35,506 nucleotides of DNA from Lachnospiraceae bacterium (lineage in GTDB: Bacteria > Bacillota > Clostridia > Lachnospirales > Lachnospiraceae): NCBI GenBank assembly GCA_024692885.1, contig JAILLZ010000145.1, positions 1 to 35,506 of the forward strand, written 5' to 3'. Both the position numbers and the translations under genes were made by a program. The notes below the pieces were generated by a model, which was not told the origin of the DNA, did no database searches, and saw nothing but the letters and a program-made list of their open reading frames with translations. This document shows, piece by piece, positions 1 through 9,253 of the stretch; position 1 is the stretch's first letter; each line of letters begins with the position of its first letter.

Positions 1-3000
1 CCGTTTACTTCAAGTGATTTCTCATCTGTAATCTCAGTCATGCTGCTTTCGAAAACTTTTACCCTTATCTTTCCTTTAACAACCAATTTTCTGACGTAGA
101 ATCTTGCCTCATCTTCCTCGTTTTTATTTCTTATCATGCAAAGATCAACATATTCCGGTCTTGTTGAATTTGCGTTTGCTCCGTCATACCAGTTTTCGGT
201 AAGGTTTAAGTTTACTGTTGCATATCTGGTATTTACTACTGTGTTTGTGGCGCTTTTAGAAGTCTCTTCCGGATTTTCCACCTTATAAGTGTACTTTCCG
301 TTCTGAACAGTTCCTTCTTTGGTGTAATCGTTTGAATCGTAGGTTACAACATTTCCGCCTACGGAATACTCAAACACACCTGCTTTGGTTGAATTAGAAG
401 AAACATAATCAAAAATGAATTTTGGCAAAACCATGTAATTGCTCCAGTTTCCTGAAGCTGTAAGCGTTGTCTTGAAAGAAGACTTTCCGTTTTCCCACTG
501 TGTCTTGTAGCTTTCCACCTGCTCGGTAGTGTAATTTGCTGTAAGCCAGTTTTCTATGCACTCCGGCATTACGGTTGATGTAGATGCAAGATCAATATAG
601 TTTCTGTCATCGTCCATCACATATGCATGAAGCTCTACATCTGCTCTGTTGTCGGTATTTCCGTCATCTTTCCAGTCTTTTCCGAAATAAACCTCAACAT
701 AATCGGAAGGTCCGCTGTAGATATGGTTTTGAACATAGGCTTTGTTATCGGAATAATAGATATGTGTGTAATTCCATGCTCCGGATGTAGTCTCTTTTAT
801 GGTGTAAACATACTTGTATCCATTTCTGTTATATGTCGGAAGAACAGACTCGAAGTCTGCAGTCCACATTTCACAGTATGTGGTCCCGGAACTTGTTGCT
901 TTGTAGGTAACATTGATGGCAACCTCGTCGATTACTGTTCCGGCGCTGTTTCTGAATGTGGCAACAGTAGGTCTCTTATTCTCGTCCACATCAAAATGAA
1001 CATAGTAATTGTTTATCTCTGTTCCTTTTTCAGGAGTACCTGTCACAACAAAATCAAGTGCACTGAAATCAGATGCATTATCATTTACGTATGCGCTCTT
1101 ATCCTCATTCAATTCAAAACCGGTTCCCCAAAGTTTTGAAACTGAATAGTCTTCATTGTCTGAAACAATGTTTTTTACATTAAAAGTATAAAGAGGGATG
1201 TCATCGTAATCCTCTGATGTTGCGACATCGGTCTCCATTGATTCTGTGATAGCGTATGTGTTTGTTCCTATTGTAAAGCTTCCCTCAGTGGCGATTGTCT
1301 CGTCGTTTCCGGAAAGATTTTCATAGGTAACTGCTATAGTATTTCCCTGATCGCTTACGTATTCCATGACACCGTATGGCACATAGTATCCACCGTTTCC
1401 GTCGCTCAAATCGCAGGTGAAGACAGTGCTTAAAGTATAAACGTCGCCAAAACCTGTCATGCTGTCGCTTCCCTCGAGCATTGAGAGAAGATAGAAGTTA
1501 TCCTCACCGTCTTTTACAACAAGCTTGTATGTAAGAGTAATATTTGCAAGGTCGCTCAAAGCCGATTTTGCATACCAGGTAGTGTTTACCTTTACTGCAA
1601 CTCTCGACTCCATTCTGTTTATGATGCCGGCAGGTGACTCTGCTGCTCCCTTGGCATCCTCATTTCCTTCGCTGTCAAGATACTTTACGGTATATGCTGT
1701 TGCATCTTCATCCTTTTCAATGCTTTCCAACGCGAAATAGCAATACTCATTTCCGTATCCGTCAAACCTTGGAAGCGCAAGATTTCCGTCTGCGGTGCAG
1801 TTTGCAGCAAAATCTATAACCTCAGAATTTGCTGTTGTCACTGTATCTGAATCTGTTTCTCCCGGCTTATATGTTTTTCCTGAAGTTTTAAGTGTGTAGC
1901 TTAAAATAGTCTGGTTTCCGGTTGTGCTGTCATTTATAGCAACTATGGCCGCATTTGCTGCATGTGCAGCTGTCACCTTAGTGTCGGTGCTGTTCTCCTT
2001 TACGTATCTCATGAGAGTAACTGTTGCAGAAGGACGAACTGAGTCCTCCTTGTCTTCCCATGTCACAGATGTAGAAAAATCCACCTCTCCGTATAAAGCA
2101 TTTACTATCTTTCCTCCGGAGTAAGCTCTGTCAAAGCTGTTTCCAAAGGTTCCGGTTCCATTGTCATAAGTTGTTTTGTATGAAATGCCATCAGCATTAG
2201 AAGATGCTACTGCTATTTCCGTTGCGGTAAGAGTTCCGGCATTATCTCCCGATACTTCAGCTGTTCCCTGAAGAATAAAGTAGGTGATTCCGTAACTGTC
2301 CGAATCGTATCTTGGAAGAAGATTGCTGACAGTGATATCCCACACCTTGCTGTCCGATGCATTTTCTGTGACAACAATTCCGGCCTCATCGGTGACATCC
2401 TTGTACACTCCGTTGCAGAAGCTGTACAAATGAAGAGTATTTTTCACCTCATCGATGGACGGTCTGAGTTCTGTCATTGAAGCATCGTACCAGTTTATTG
2501 TTGCGGTAAAATCAACCGCAAGCTGCGCAACAAGACAAGCAGTGCCTTCCATAAAGTCACCACTAATAAGTTCTGTCAAATATGTGTTTGTGGAATTTAT
2601 GACTGCTTCAGCTTTGTATTCTACAGCCACATAGTCTCCATCTGCTCCAAGTGCATATGTAGGAAGTCCCGAAAGAGTATAGTTGTAGCTGTTGGTTGCC
2701 TTCGGATTTGAGCATGTTGCTGTAGGCATACTTGTAAGCAGAAGGTTTTCATAATATCCTTCCTCTGATGCGTCATCAGACAAAAGAACCCAATCCGAGC
2801 CGTCATTTAATTTGTAATAAATATCAAAAGTTGTTGTTGCTGTTCTTCCCGATGTGATGTTATCAACGTATCTGAAATTCCAGCCAAGTGACTGTGTAAA
2901 CTGAATTGATGTAATGTCTACACCATTGTCATTTATATAGTAGAAAGCTGCTGTAAAAGATGAGCTCTCCATAGAAACATCTATATCAAGTCCGTTTGGA

Positions 3001-4064
3001 ACATCTACGTCAAGTGTTCCTACGCTGTCACCTGAAGTGTTTGCAGGAATAACTCCGCTGCATTTAAATGTAGCAGATGTGGCAGAACCATCTGAAATCG
3101 TCACTTCATAATTTGCGGTTGCAGATGCTGTAAGTCCACCCTTAACCGTATTTTTGATGGTGTATGAAATTGTATCACTTGCAAGTGTCAATGTTCCAAG
3201 CGCAAGTGTCTCGTCGGTTGTCTGCGAAGAAGCAGGTGTTGCCGAAGCTTCTGTGTCGACATAGTAGTCCATATCCGTCACCGAAAGCACGTATGACTCA
3301 ACACTGTAAGCGGTTGAGCCTACAGTCAATGTCTTCGGAACCTTCTTTATTGTGAATGTACCTGCACCGTTGTCGTTATAAAACTGAAGATAAACCTCTC
3401 CACTGATATCTGTATCCTGGATTTCAAGCGGATATCCCACTGACATTCCGTTCTGGTTTACATATGCATATAATGCAAATTTTGAGACATCGAAGTTCTC
3501 AGGTCTTGTAACTACCGACCAGTTTTCGTCTCCGCTGTATGCTACACTTCCTGTTAATGTAGTGTTCAGATCGGATGTTGTAACTGTAGTCTTTCCGGTA
3601 GACGCCAACGAGCTTCTTAAGAGAGAACCAAGAAAGCTTCCAGAATCTTCTGTATCCTCATCCTCGGTGTCTTCCTCTGAATAGCTTGTCTCTGTGGCTG
3701 ATTCGGTCGAAGCTTCTGTTTCTGTTTCTGTCTCTGTTTCCGATTCAGCCTCTGTTATATTCTCATTTACTGTTCCGGTCTGAGTTTCAGTATTTGAGTC
3801 ACTCGTGTTTTCTGTTTCTGTCTCTGTTTCGGTGTCTGTTTCTGTATCCGACTGTGCCTCTGTTACAGTCTCAGTTTCCGTATCTACTTCCGTCTCCGTT
3901 TCTGTTGCAGAAGTCGCTGTTCCTGTCTGTCCGGCATATACCTCTACGAACTCTCCTCCATAGGAAGATAAAAGCATAGTTACTATCATAACCATGCTTA
4001 AATGCCGCTTTACACTCCCCAATGTAAATCCCCTTTTGAAATTTTTTGTCCCCTTCAAATTCAT
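1..4064 (-). CDS. Large secreted surface/adhesin-like protein with Ser/Thr-Glu-rich stalk and tandem Cna-B-like modules (C-terminus off the left edge)
   Basis: Reading the minus strand from ATG at 4064..4062 (AGGAGAG just upstream) gives an open frame to position 1: MNLKGTKNFKRGFTLGSVKRHLSMVMIVTMLLSSYGGEFVEVYAGQTGTATSATETETEVDTETETVTEAQ... then ENWYDGANANSTRPEYVDL, KDWKDDGNTDNRADVELHAY, VTWEDKEDSVRPSATVTLM, INWYDASMTELRPSIDE. Missing from the ORF track because it has no stop inside the window. Confidence 0.88.
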   Translation of the reverse strand, partial: MNLKGTKNFKRGFTLGSVKRHLSMVMIVTMLLSSYGGEFVEVYAGQTGTATSATETETEVDTETETVTEAQSDTETDTETETETENTSDSNTETQTGTVNENITEAESETETETETEASTESATETSYSEEDTEDEDTEDSGSFLGSLLRSSLASTGKTTVTTSDLNTTLTGSVAYSGDENWSVVTRPENFDVSKFALYAYVNQNGMSVGYPLEIQDTDISGEVYLQFYNDNGAGTFTIKKVPKTLTVGSTAYSVESYVLSVTDMDYYVDTEASATPASSQTTDETLALGTLTLASDTISYTIKNTVKGGLTASATANYEVTISDGSATSATFKCSGVIPANTSGDSVGTLDVDVPNGLDIDVSMESSSFTAAFYYINDNGVDITSIQFTQSLGWNFRYVDNITSGRTATTTFDIYYKLNDGSDWVLLSDDASEEGYYENLLLTSMPTATCSNPKATNSYNYTLSGLPTYALGADGDYVAVEYKAEAVINSTNTYLTELISGDFMEGTACLVAQLAVDFTATINWYDASMTELRPSIDEVKNTLHLYSFCNGVYKDVTDEAGIVVTENASDSKVWDITVSNLLPRYDSDSYGITYFILQGTAEVSGDNAGTLTATEIAVASSNADGISYKTTYDNGTGTFGNSFDRAYSGGKIVNALYGEVDFSTSVTWEDKEDSVRPSATVTLMRYVKENSTDTKVTAAHAANAAIVAINDSTTGNQTILSYTLKTSGKTYKPGETDSDTVTTANSEVIDFAANCTADGNLALPRFDGYGNEYCYFALESIEKDEDATAYTVKYLDSEGNEDAKGAAESPAGIINRMESRVAVKVNTTWYAKSALSDLANITLTYKLVVKDGEDNFYLLSMLEGSDSMTGFGDVYTLSTVFTCDLSDGNGGYYVPYGVMEYVSDQGNTIAVTYENLSGNDETIATEGSFTIGTNTYAITESMETDVATSEDYDDIPLYTFNVKNIVSDNEDYSVSKLWGTGFELNEDKSAYVNDNASDFSALDFVVTGTPEKGTEINNYYVHFDVDENKRPTVATFRNSAGTVIDEVAINVTYKATSSGTTYCEMWTADFESVLPTYNRNGYKYVYTIKETTSGAWNYTHIYYSDNKAYVQNHIYSGPSDYVEVYFGKDWKDDGNTDNRADVELHAYVMDDDRNYIDLASTSTVMPECIENWLTANYTTEQVESYKTQWENGKSSFKTTLTASGNWSNYMVLPKFIFDYVSSNSTKAGVFEYSVGGNVVTYDSNDYTKEGTVQNGKYTYKVENPEETSKSATNTVVNTRYATVNLNLTENWYDGANANSTRPEYVDLCMIRNKNEEDEARFYVRKLVVKGKIRVKVFESSMTEITDEKSLEVN
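3690..3930 (-). repeat. Low-complexity (T/S)E dipeptide repeat encoding the N-terminal stalk of the surface protein
   Basis: Tandem tctgtt/tctgtctc/ttccg units on the + strand encode ATETETEVDTETETVTEAQSDTETDTETETETENTSDSNTETQTG on the minus strand. Confidence 0.85.
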
Positions 4065-4170
4065 CTCTCCTAGTTGTTTTTAAATGTATTTTTTGGCGCT
4101 TTTTTCGACTTTTTAAACGCTTTTTGTAACTACTAGTATCTTTTTTTAGGTCTAAAGGCCCAACTTTGTC

Positions 4171-4199
4171 ACTATATCACGGTTGTAAGAATTTTGCAA
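4171..4199 (-). promoter_or_regulatory. Candidate sigma-A promoter of the surface-protein gene
   Basis: Minus strand TTGCAA (4199-4194), 17-nt spacer, TATAGT (4176-4171), followed by TTGGGCCTTTAGACCT in the leader. Confidence 0.5.
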
Positions 4200-4245
4200 A
4201 TAGTCTTTTTTACCTATTTTTTTTGTGCTATTATATGAATCTGTT

Positions 4246-4577
4246 AGAAGAATCTATATTTGATTCCGAAGTCAAAAGCATTTTATTGTTGGAAGATGGC
4301 GCCTTGCACATAATCATTTCGATTCTCGACTCATGACATTAGGTTTTCTAAGCATTTTTATAAAGCTGTTTTTGCTTACGCAAACGGTAGTGAAATGCCA
4401 TCCAGGCATTGCACTACCTATTTTCACCATCCATGGTGAAAATTTGCTGGCTTGTGAAATAAAAATGCAAGAAAACCTAGCAGTCATTCATAGAGAACTC
4501 TCAATTGATTATATGCAAGGAGCCATCCTTAAACATTTTTGTCTTTTTACTCTCGGATACTACCTATACATTTTTCA
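4246..4577. repeat. Long imperfect inverted repeat (foldback) with three nested hairpins at its apex
   Basis: Left arm 4294-4361 (GATGGCGCCTTGCACATAATCATTT...ATGACATTAGGTTTTCTAAGCATTTTTAT) matches the reverse complement of right arm 4459-4529 (GATGGCTCCTTGCATATAATCAATT...ATGACTGCTAGGTTTTCTTGCATTTTTAT). Weaker pairing extends to ~4255 and ~4568. Apex hairpins: 4371-4384, 4387-4417, 4420-4443. Confidence 0.8.
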
Positions 4578-4587
4578 GGAGATTTTT

Positions 4588-5448
4588 ATGTGGATTGCAA
4601 ATAATTGGAAAGACTATGAAGTATATGATTGTTCCGGTGGAGAAAAGTTAGAGCGTTGGGGAAAGTACACCTTGCTCAGACCGGATCCTCAGGTTATATG
4701 GGACACACCCAAGAAGATTCCTCAGTGGAAGAAGTTGAATGCGCACTATCACAGAAGCAGCAAGGGCGGCGGTGAATGGGAATTCTTTGATCTTCCGGAG
4801 CAGTGGAGTATCAATTACGGAAGTCTTACTTTCCAACTTAAGCCATTCAGCTTTAAGCATACCGGTCTTTTCCCTGAGCAGGCTGTGAACTGGGATTGGT
4901 TTTCTAACCTTATCAGAAATGCCGGAAGACCGATTAAGGTTTTAAATCTTTTTGCATATACAGGCGGAGCTACCATCTCTGCAGCTGCTGCCGGAGCAAG
5001 CGTAACTCACGTTGATGCTTCCAAAGGTATGGTTCAGTGGGCAAAGGAGAATGCCGCTTCTTCAGGTCTCTCGGATGCACCTATCAGATGGATTGTGGAT
5101 GACTGCAAGAAGTTTGTTGAAAGAGAGATTCGACGCGGAAACCACTATGACGCAATTATTATGGATCCACCTTCTTACGGAAGAGGACCTAAGGGTGAGA
5201 TATGGAAGATTGAGACATCAATCTATCCATTTATCGAGCTTTGTGAACAGCTTTTGACAGACAGACCTTTGTTTTTCCTTGTGAATTCTTACACGACAGG
5301 TCTTCAGCCGGCTGTGCTTTCTTACATGATAAACACAGCGCTCAAGAAATATGACGGAGTTATAACTGCAGATGAGATTGGACTTCCGGTTTCTTCCAAC
5401 GGACTCGTGCTTCCTTGCGGAGCATCGGGACGATTTGAAGGACGATAA
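4588..5448 (+). CDS. Class I SAM-dependent methyltransferase (RlmI/RlmK-like)
   Basis: MWIANNWKDYEVYDCSGGEKLERWGKYTLLRPDPQ...VLNLFAYTGGATISAAAAGASVTHVDASKGMVQWAKENA...DAIIMDPPSYGRG. AGGAGA precedes ATG 4588. The 4333 start in the ORF track only extends into the foldback. Confidence 0.88.
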   Translation: MWIANNWKDYEVYDCSGGEKLERWGKYTLLRPDPQVIWDTPKKIPQWKKLNAHYHRSSKGGGEWEFFDLPEQWSINYGSLTFQLKPFSFKHTGLFPEQAVNWDWFSNLIRNAGRPIKVLNLFAYTGGATISAAAAGASVTHVDASKGMVQWAKENAASSGLSDAPIRWIVDDCKKFVEREIRRGNHYDAIIMDPPSYGRGPKGEIWKIETSIYPFIELCEQLLTDRPLFFLVNSYTTGLQPAVLSYMINTALKKYDGVITADEIGLPVSSNGLVLPCGASGRFEGR

Positions 5449-5449
5449 A

Positions 5450-5488
5450 AAAGATGCGCAACCTCAAAGCGAGGATGCGCATCTTTTT
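5450..5488 (+). terminator. Rho-independent terminator of the methyltransferase gene
   Basis: AAAAAGATGCGCA-ACCTCAAAGCGAGGA-TGCGCATCTTTTT. Confidence 0.85.
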
Positions 5489-5582
5489 CATTTCTATTGT
5501 TTTAAACTACGTGTTAAATGACAAATTCATTTCTAATGGTACAATTTAAGTATCTGGTACTATTAGGAGGTGTCTATCTGTT

Positions 5583-5930
5583 ATGGAATACTTTACTAAC
5601 TATATTTTGGGGAATTTCTCCTTTATATTCTGTTTATCTATTGCTCTCATAGTGAGCGGATGTGAAGCAATAACCCCTCGCCATTCCAATTTCGGATCAG
5701 CCTTCTTAATAGTTGGAGCACTACTTTTCGTACTCAGTACTTCAATTAAATGTCCTCCAATGATTGTCCTATATCTTTGCCTTGCCATAGATGCCATTTT
5801 CACAACATCTTTATTGCTATACAACGAAAAGAAGCATCGTTTCAGTGATTCAACCATAGATGCGATTATGGAAATGTCGTTATGTTTTATATCTATAATT
5901 GGAACTATACTATGGTTTTGTCTTTTTTAA
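5583..5930 (+). CDS. Small hypothetical membrane protein (115 aa)
   Basis: AGGAGG upstream of ATG 5583; several hydrophobic segments (FSFIFCLSIALIVSG, FLIVGALLFVLST, MIVLYLCLAIDAIFTTSLLLY, LCFISIIGTILWFCLF). No family recognised. Confidence 0.6.
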   Translation: MEYFTNYILGNFSFIFCLSIALIVSGCEAITPRHSNFGSAFLIVGALLFVLSTSIKCPPMIVLYLCLAIDAIFTTSLLLYNEKKHRFSDSTIDAIMEMSLCFISIIGTILWFCLF

Positions 5931-6063
5931 ACGGCTTAATCCCTCTACTCCTTCAGCAGTCACTACTTTATCAACTATTCTATTTTGAAACAGAAACCTA
6001 ATTATTACAAATTCGACATTTTTTTGTAGCATGTTTTGTTGTATCTGTCACTCTACCAGAAGT

Positions 6064-9000
6064 TTACTCCACTGCTTTCAGTGCCCCGACAGGATCTATC
6101 CTGTCTAATGTTTTATCTGTGATGAAATTTACCAACAACGCAAAGAATATCGTAAGCCCTGCTGCAAATAAGTAGCTTATGGAATGAAGCGATACCTCAA
6201 GATATATAGCCGGAAGATTTAGGATTACCGTAAGAGTCGATGCAAAGGCTCTTCCCAACGGTATTCCCAGTGCAATCCCTATGGCCGTAAGTATCAATGT
6301 TTCCTTATCAACATACTGGTGCACTTCATAGTCAAAGAATCCCAGCACTTTTATTGTTGCAAGTTCTCTCTCCCTTTCAGAGATGTTTGTTGTAGAGAGT
6401 GTGAAAAGCACTACAAATGCAAGGGCCGCCGACATTACGATGACAACATATACAACCATATTTATAAGCTTGAATGCTCCCGAGAATTCTTCCATCAAAT
6501 CTTCAGTGGAAAGACATGTCAAAACACCGTCCTTTTTAGACAGCTCTTTTGAATATTTAATCTGATCCGTGCATTTTTCCGAAAAATTTACAAGCATTCC
6601 GTTTGGCTTGTAGGTTTCAAAGAGTTCCTCATAGGTAGCACGATTCATATACAGGTAGTTGGAAAGATAATTCTTTACCACTGCGGTGATACCTACTTCA
6701 GCCTGCTTTAGATTTATAAGCTGGGCATTCACCTTATCTCCCACTTCAAGCCCAAGAACATTTGCGGCATTCTGAGTTATGAATACTTCCCCATCGTTTA
6801 AAGTGCGAGCTTCGTTTTCCGGAGTTTCAAAATTGATATACTCTCCCAGTTCCTCTCCGTCTTCCACAACTATTATCTGGAATGACATTTCATTATCACT
6901 TTTCTTTGAATTGGTCGCAGTACCATTTTTTTCATTGTCCGCTTTATCCGAATCCGTCACATCTTCGCTTTCGATATCCGCCTTCACTGTCACCGATGAA
7001 ATCTCCGCATCTATGTAATTTTCCACATATTCGTTTCCGTCCAGATACGATTTCAGCTTTTTATCGTCATCACTGTTTCCTACAAGCATCAAATCGTACT
7101 TGAAAGTATTCTCATACTGACGCGGCATGAGATCCGTAACCGAATCTTTTATGGAAAAGCCAAAGAGGAGGAGCGCCATACAGCCACCGATTCCCACTAT
7201 GGTCATGAGCATTCTTTTCTTGTATCTAAAAAGATTTCTTGCGGTAACCTTATTCAAAAATGACATTCTGCCCCAGATGAAAGTTATTCTCTCGAGCAAT
7301 ACCCTCGAACCGGCCTTTGGGGCCTTTGGGCGCATCAACAGAGCCGGTGTCATTGAAAGCTCACTCTCACAGGCTCTTACTGTTGCAAACAATATTCCTG
7401 CCACAAATACGAACGGCCCTGCTATTCCAAATGCCGGAACAAATGTGTATAAGTACTCCGGGAAAAGATACATTGTTGTAAATATGAAGCAAATGAATGC
7501 CGGCAAAACAAGAAAGGCGAATACCGTTCCTATTATCGCACCCGATACGCATGCGCTTACAGAATACACTTCGTATTTCCTTCTTATCTCTCTGTCCGTA
7601 AATCCGAGAGCTTTGTAAACTCCTATCAGACCTCTGTCCTCATCTACCATACGGGTAACTGTGGTAAGGCTTATAAGGATTGCAACAATCAAAAATACTA
7701 TTGGGAAAACGGTTCCGATTGCCTCAATTGAATCCGCATCACTTCCCACATTTTTGTATGAAGTAAGTGAATTTCTGTTTTGAACATACCATGTAGGATA
7801 TTCAATATCATTTATCTCATCTAAGGCATCAGCCAATTCCTCATCAGCTTCTGCTTTGCCCTTATAATAATCGTTCCAACCATCATTTATCTCTTTTAGG
7901 GCATCCTCAAGTTCAGCCACTGAATCATTGTAGGTTGTCCATCCTTCTTCCAACTCCTTTTCTGCCGTCTCAAGCTTTGTCTCAGAAGTCGCGATTGTGG
8001 CAAGTCCCTGAACAACTGCCTCAAGTTTCGCATTGAGTTCTCCCAAAGTAGCAAGATAATAATCAATGTTCATGGCATAGAGCGGCTCTGCTGCCGTGAG
8101 ATCCGCTATGGCATTTTCCAGTTCTGTCTTGTTTTTCTCAAGCTCTGATTTTTGATTTTTTAATGCAGTTTTATTACTTTCCAGCGTATCTGAATTCTTT
8201 GTTAATTCTTCGTATGCATCTTCAAGCTCACGCTTTCCTTTTCGATACTCTTCCTCAGCATCGATAAGCTTTTTCTTCGCATCGTAAAGTTCATCCAGAG
8301 CATCGGCTTTGGCATCCTCGTACTCTTCCATTGCCTCGCCGTAAACTTTATCGTAGCGCTCCTTCTCACGCTCCGACTTCACGTTATCCTCGATGTACGC
8401 TTTTACCGACTGAATCTTGTTCTCATATTCCTTTGAATAGCAAAGTAGTTCCTCAGCATCTTTTACTTTTATATTTATGTAAGTGTACACATCGCTGTTC
8501 ACGGAATCCCATGTGACAAATATAGGCAGGTCCTCGGTGGTTCCGCTACGAAATGCTGTGGTTCCATCAGGATTGGTGACATTCGAAGGATCGATTATGG
8601 TTCCGACAATCTTAAATTCAAATACTGTGAGACCGTTCTCGTCGTCTTCCTTGTCATCCGTATCATTCCCACTATCAGAATTGTCGCTAGAGTCATCACC
8701 ATTGTCAGAATCACCCGATGAATCTTCCACAATCTCTACCTCTACATAGTCTCCCACCGAAATCCCGAGTTCATCCAAGAATTCCTTTGTGACGCCGGCT
8801 TCGCCCTCCTTCTCAGGCATACTTCCGGATATGAGTGTCGGCATGTCATAGTCATTTTTCGATATGGTTTTTACCACGGCGTTTGTGCTCTTGTCACCCG
8901 CAATGGCTGTGACGGATTCGGAGTATCCTCCGTCCGCGAGTTCTACTTCATCTATGTCTGACAGTGCCTTTATGTCGTCATCATCAAGGCCCAATGTGGA

Positions 9001-9195
9001 AACCACTTTAAGGTCGTGAAGGTTTGCGGAGTCATAAAAAGCGTCCGCAGAAATCCTCAGATCTTCGCAAGACGCTTTAAGTCCTGAGAACATAGCTACC
9101 CCCAGAACAGTTATGACCGAAATAGCGACAAAACGCTTTTTCTCTTTTGAAATTGTACGAATTATATCCTTACCGTAAGCTTTTATCATATGCAT
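6064..9195 (-). CDS. FtsX-like ABC transporter permease with coiled-coil and acidic extracellular insertions
   Basis: 1043 aa; two FtsX-like TM blocks (IGTVFPIVFLIVAILISLTTVTRMVDEDRGLIGVYKALGF; VVIVMSAALAFVVLFTLSTTNISERERELATIKVLGFF). Confidence 0.9.
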   Translation of the reverse strand: MHMIKAYGKDIIRTISKEKKRFVAISVITVLGVAMFSGLKASCEDLRISADAFYDSANLHDLKVVSTLGLDDDDIKALSDIDEVELADGGYSESVTAIAGDKSTNAVVKTISKNDYDMPTLISGSMPEKEGEAGVTKEFLDELGISVGDYVEVEIVEDSSGDSDNGDDSSDNSDSGNDTDDKEDDENGLTVFEFKIVGTIIDPSNVTNPDGTTAFRSGTTEDLPIFVTWDSVNSDVYTYINIKVKDAEELLCYSKEYENKIQSVKAYIEDNVKSEREKERYDKVYGEAMEEYEDAKADALDELYDAKKKLIDAEEEYRKGKRELEDAYEELTKNSDTLESNKTALKNQKSELEKNKTELENAIADLTAAEPLYAMNIDYYLATLGELNAKLEAVVQGLATIATSETKLETAEKELEEGWTTYNDSVAELEDALKEINDGWNDYYKGKAEADEELADALDEINDIEYPTWYVQNRNSLTSYKNVGSDADSIEAIGTVFPIVFLIVAILISLTTVTRMVDEDRGLIGVYKALGFTDREIRRKYEVYSVSACVSGAIIGTVFAFLVLPAFICFIFTTMYLFPEYLYTFVPAFGIAGPFVFVAGILFATVRACESELSMTPALLMRPKAPKAGSRVLLERITFIWGRMSFLNKVTARNLFRYKKRMLMTIVGIGGCMALLLFGFSIKDSVTDLMPRQYENTFKYDLMLVGNSDDDKKLKSYLDGNEYVENYIDAEISSVTVKADIESEDVTDSDKADNEKNGTATNSKKSDNEMSFQIIVVEDGEELGEYINFETPENEARTLNDGEVFITQNAANVLGLEVGDKVNAQLINLKQAEVGITAVVKNYLSNYLYMNRATYEELFETYKPNGMLVNFSEKCTDQIKYSKELSKKDGVLTCLSTEDLMEEFSGAFKLINMVVYVVIVMSAALAFVVLFTLSTTNISERERELATIKVLGFFDYEVHQYVDKETLILTAIGIALGIPLGRAFASTLTVILNLPAIYLEVSLHSISYLFAAGLTIFFALLVNFITDKTLDRIDPVGALKAVE

Positions 9196-9253
9196 CCTCC
9201 GGAATCTCTCTCAAACCGTGACAATGATATGCTATTTATCCGTACTATGTCTG

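Noticed and set aside
627-1139. 170-aa plus-strand ORF (and 584-790, 1525-1740, 1924-2124, 3686-3979) inside the surface-protein gene
   Set aside because: Antisense to a continuous minus-strand coding frame; low-complexity Leu/Phe/Ser composition reflects the complement of TE-rich and beta-rich codons, with no RBS or family motif.
3690-3930. Possible CRISPR or tandem DNA repeat array
   Set aside because: Repeats are short degenerate dipeptide codons without spacers; they encode the protein stalk. No CRISPR array or cas gene seen anywhere in the window.
4333-4587. N-terminal extension of the methyltransferase ORF
   Set aside because: It runs through the foldback element; the family-like N-terminus MWIANNW begins at ATG 4588 with its own AGGAGA.
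5931-6063. Possible transposon remnant in the intergenic A/T-rich region
   Set aside because: No inverted repeats, transposase motifs or direct repeats could be supported by reading.
7127-7618. 163-aa plus-strand ORF within the FtsX permease gene
   Set aside because: Antisense to a conserved transmembrane-coding region; no supporting signals.
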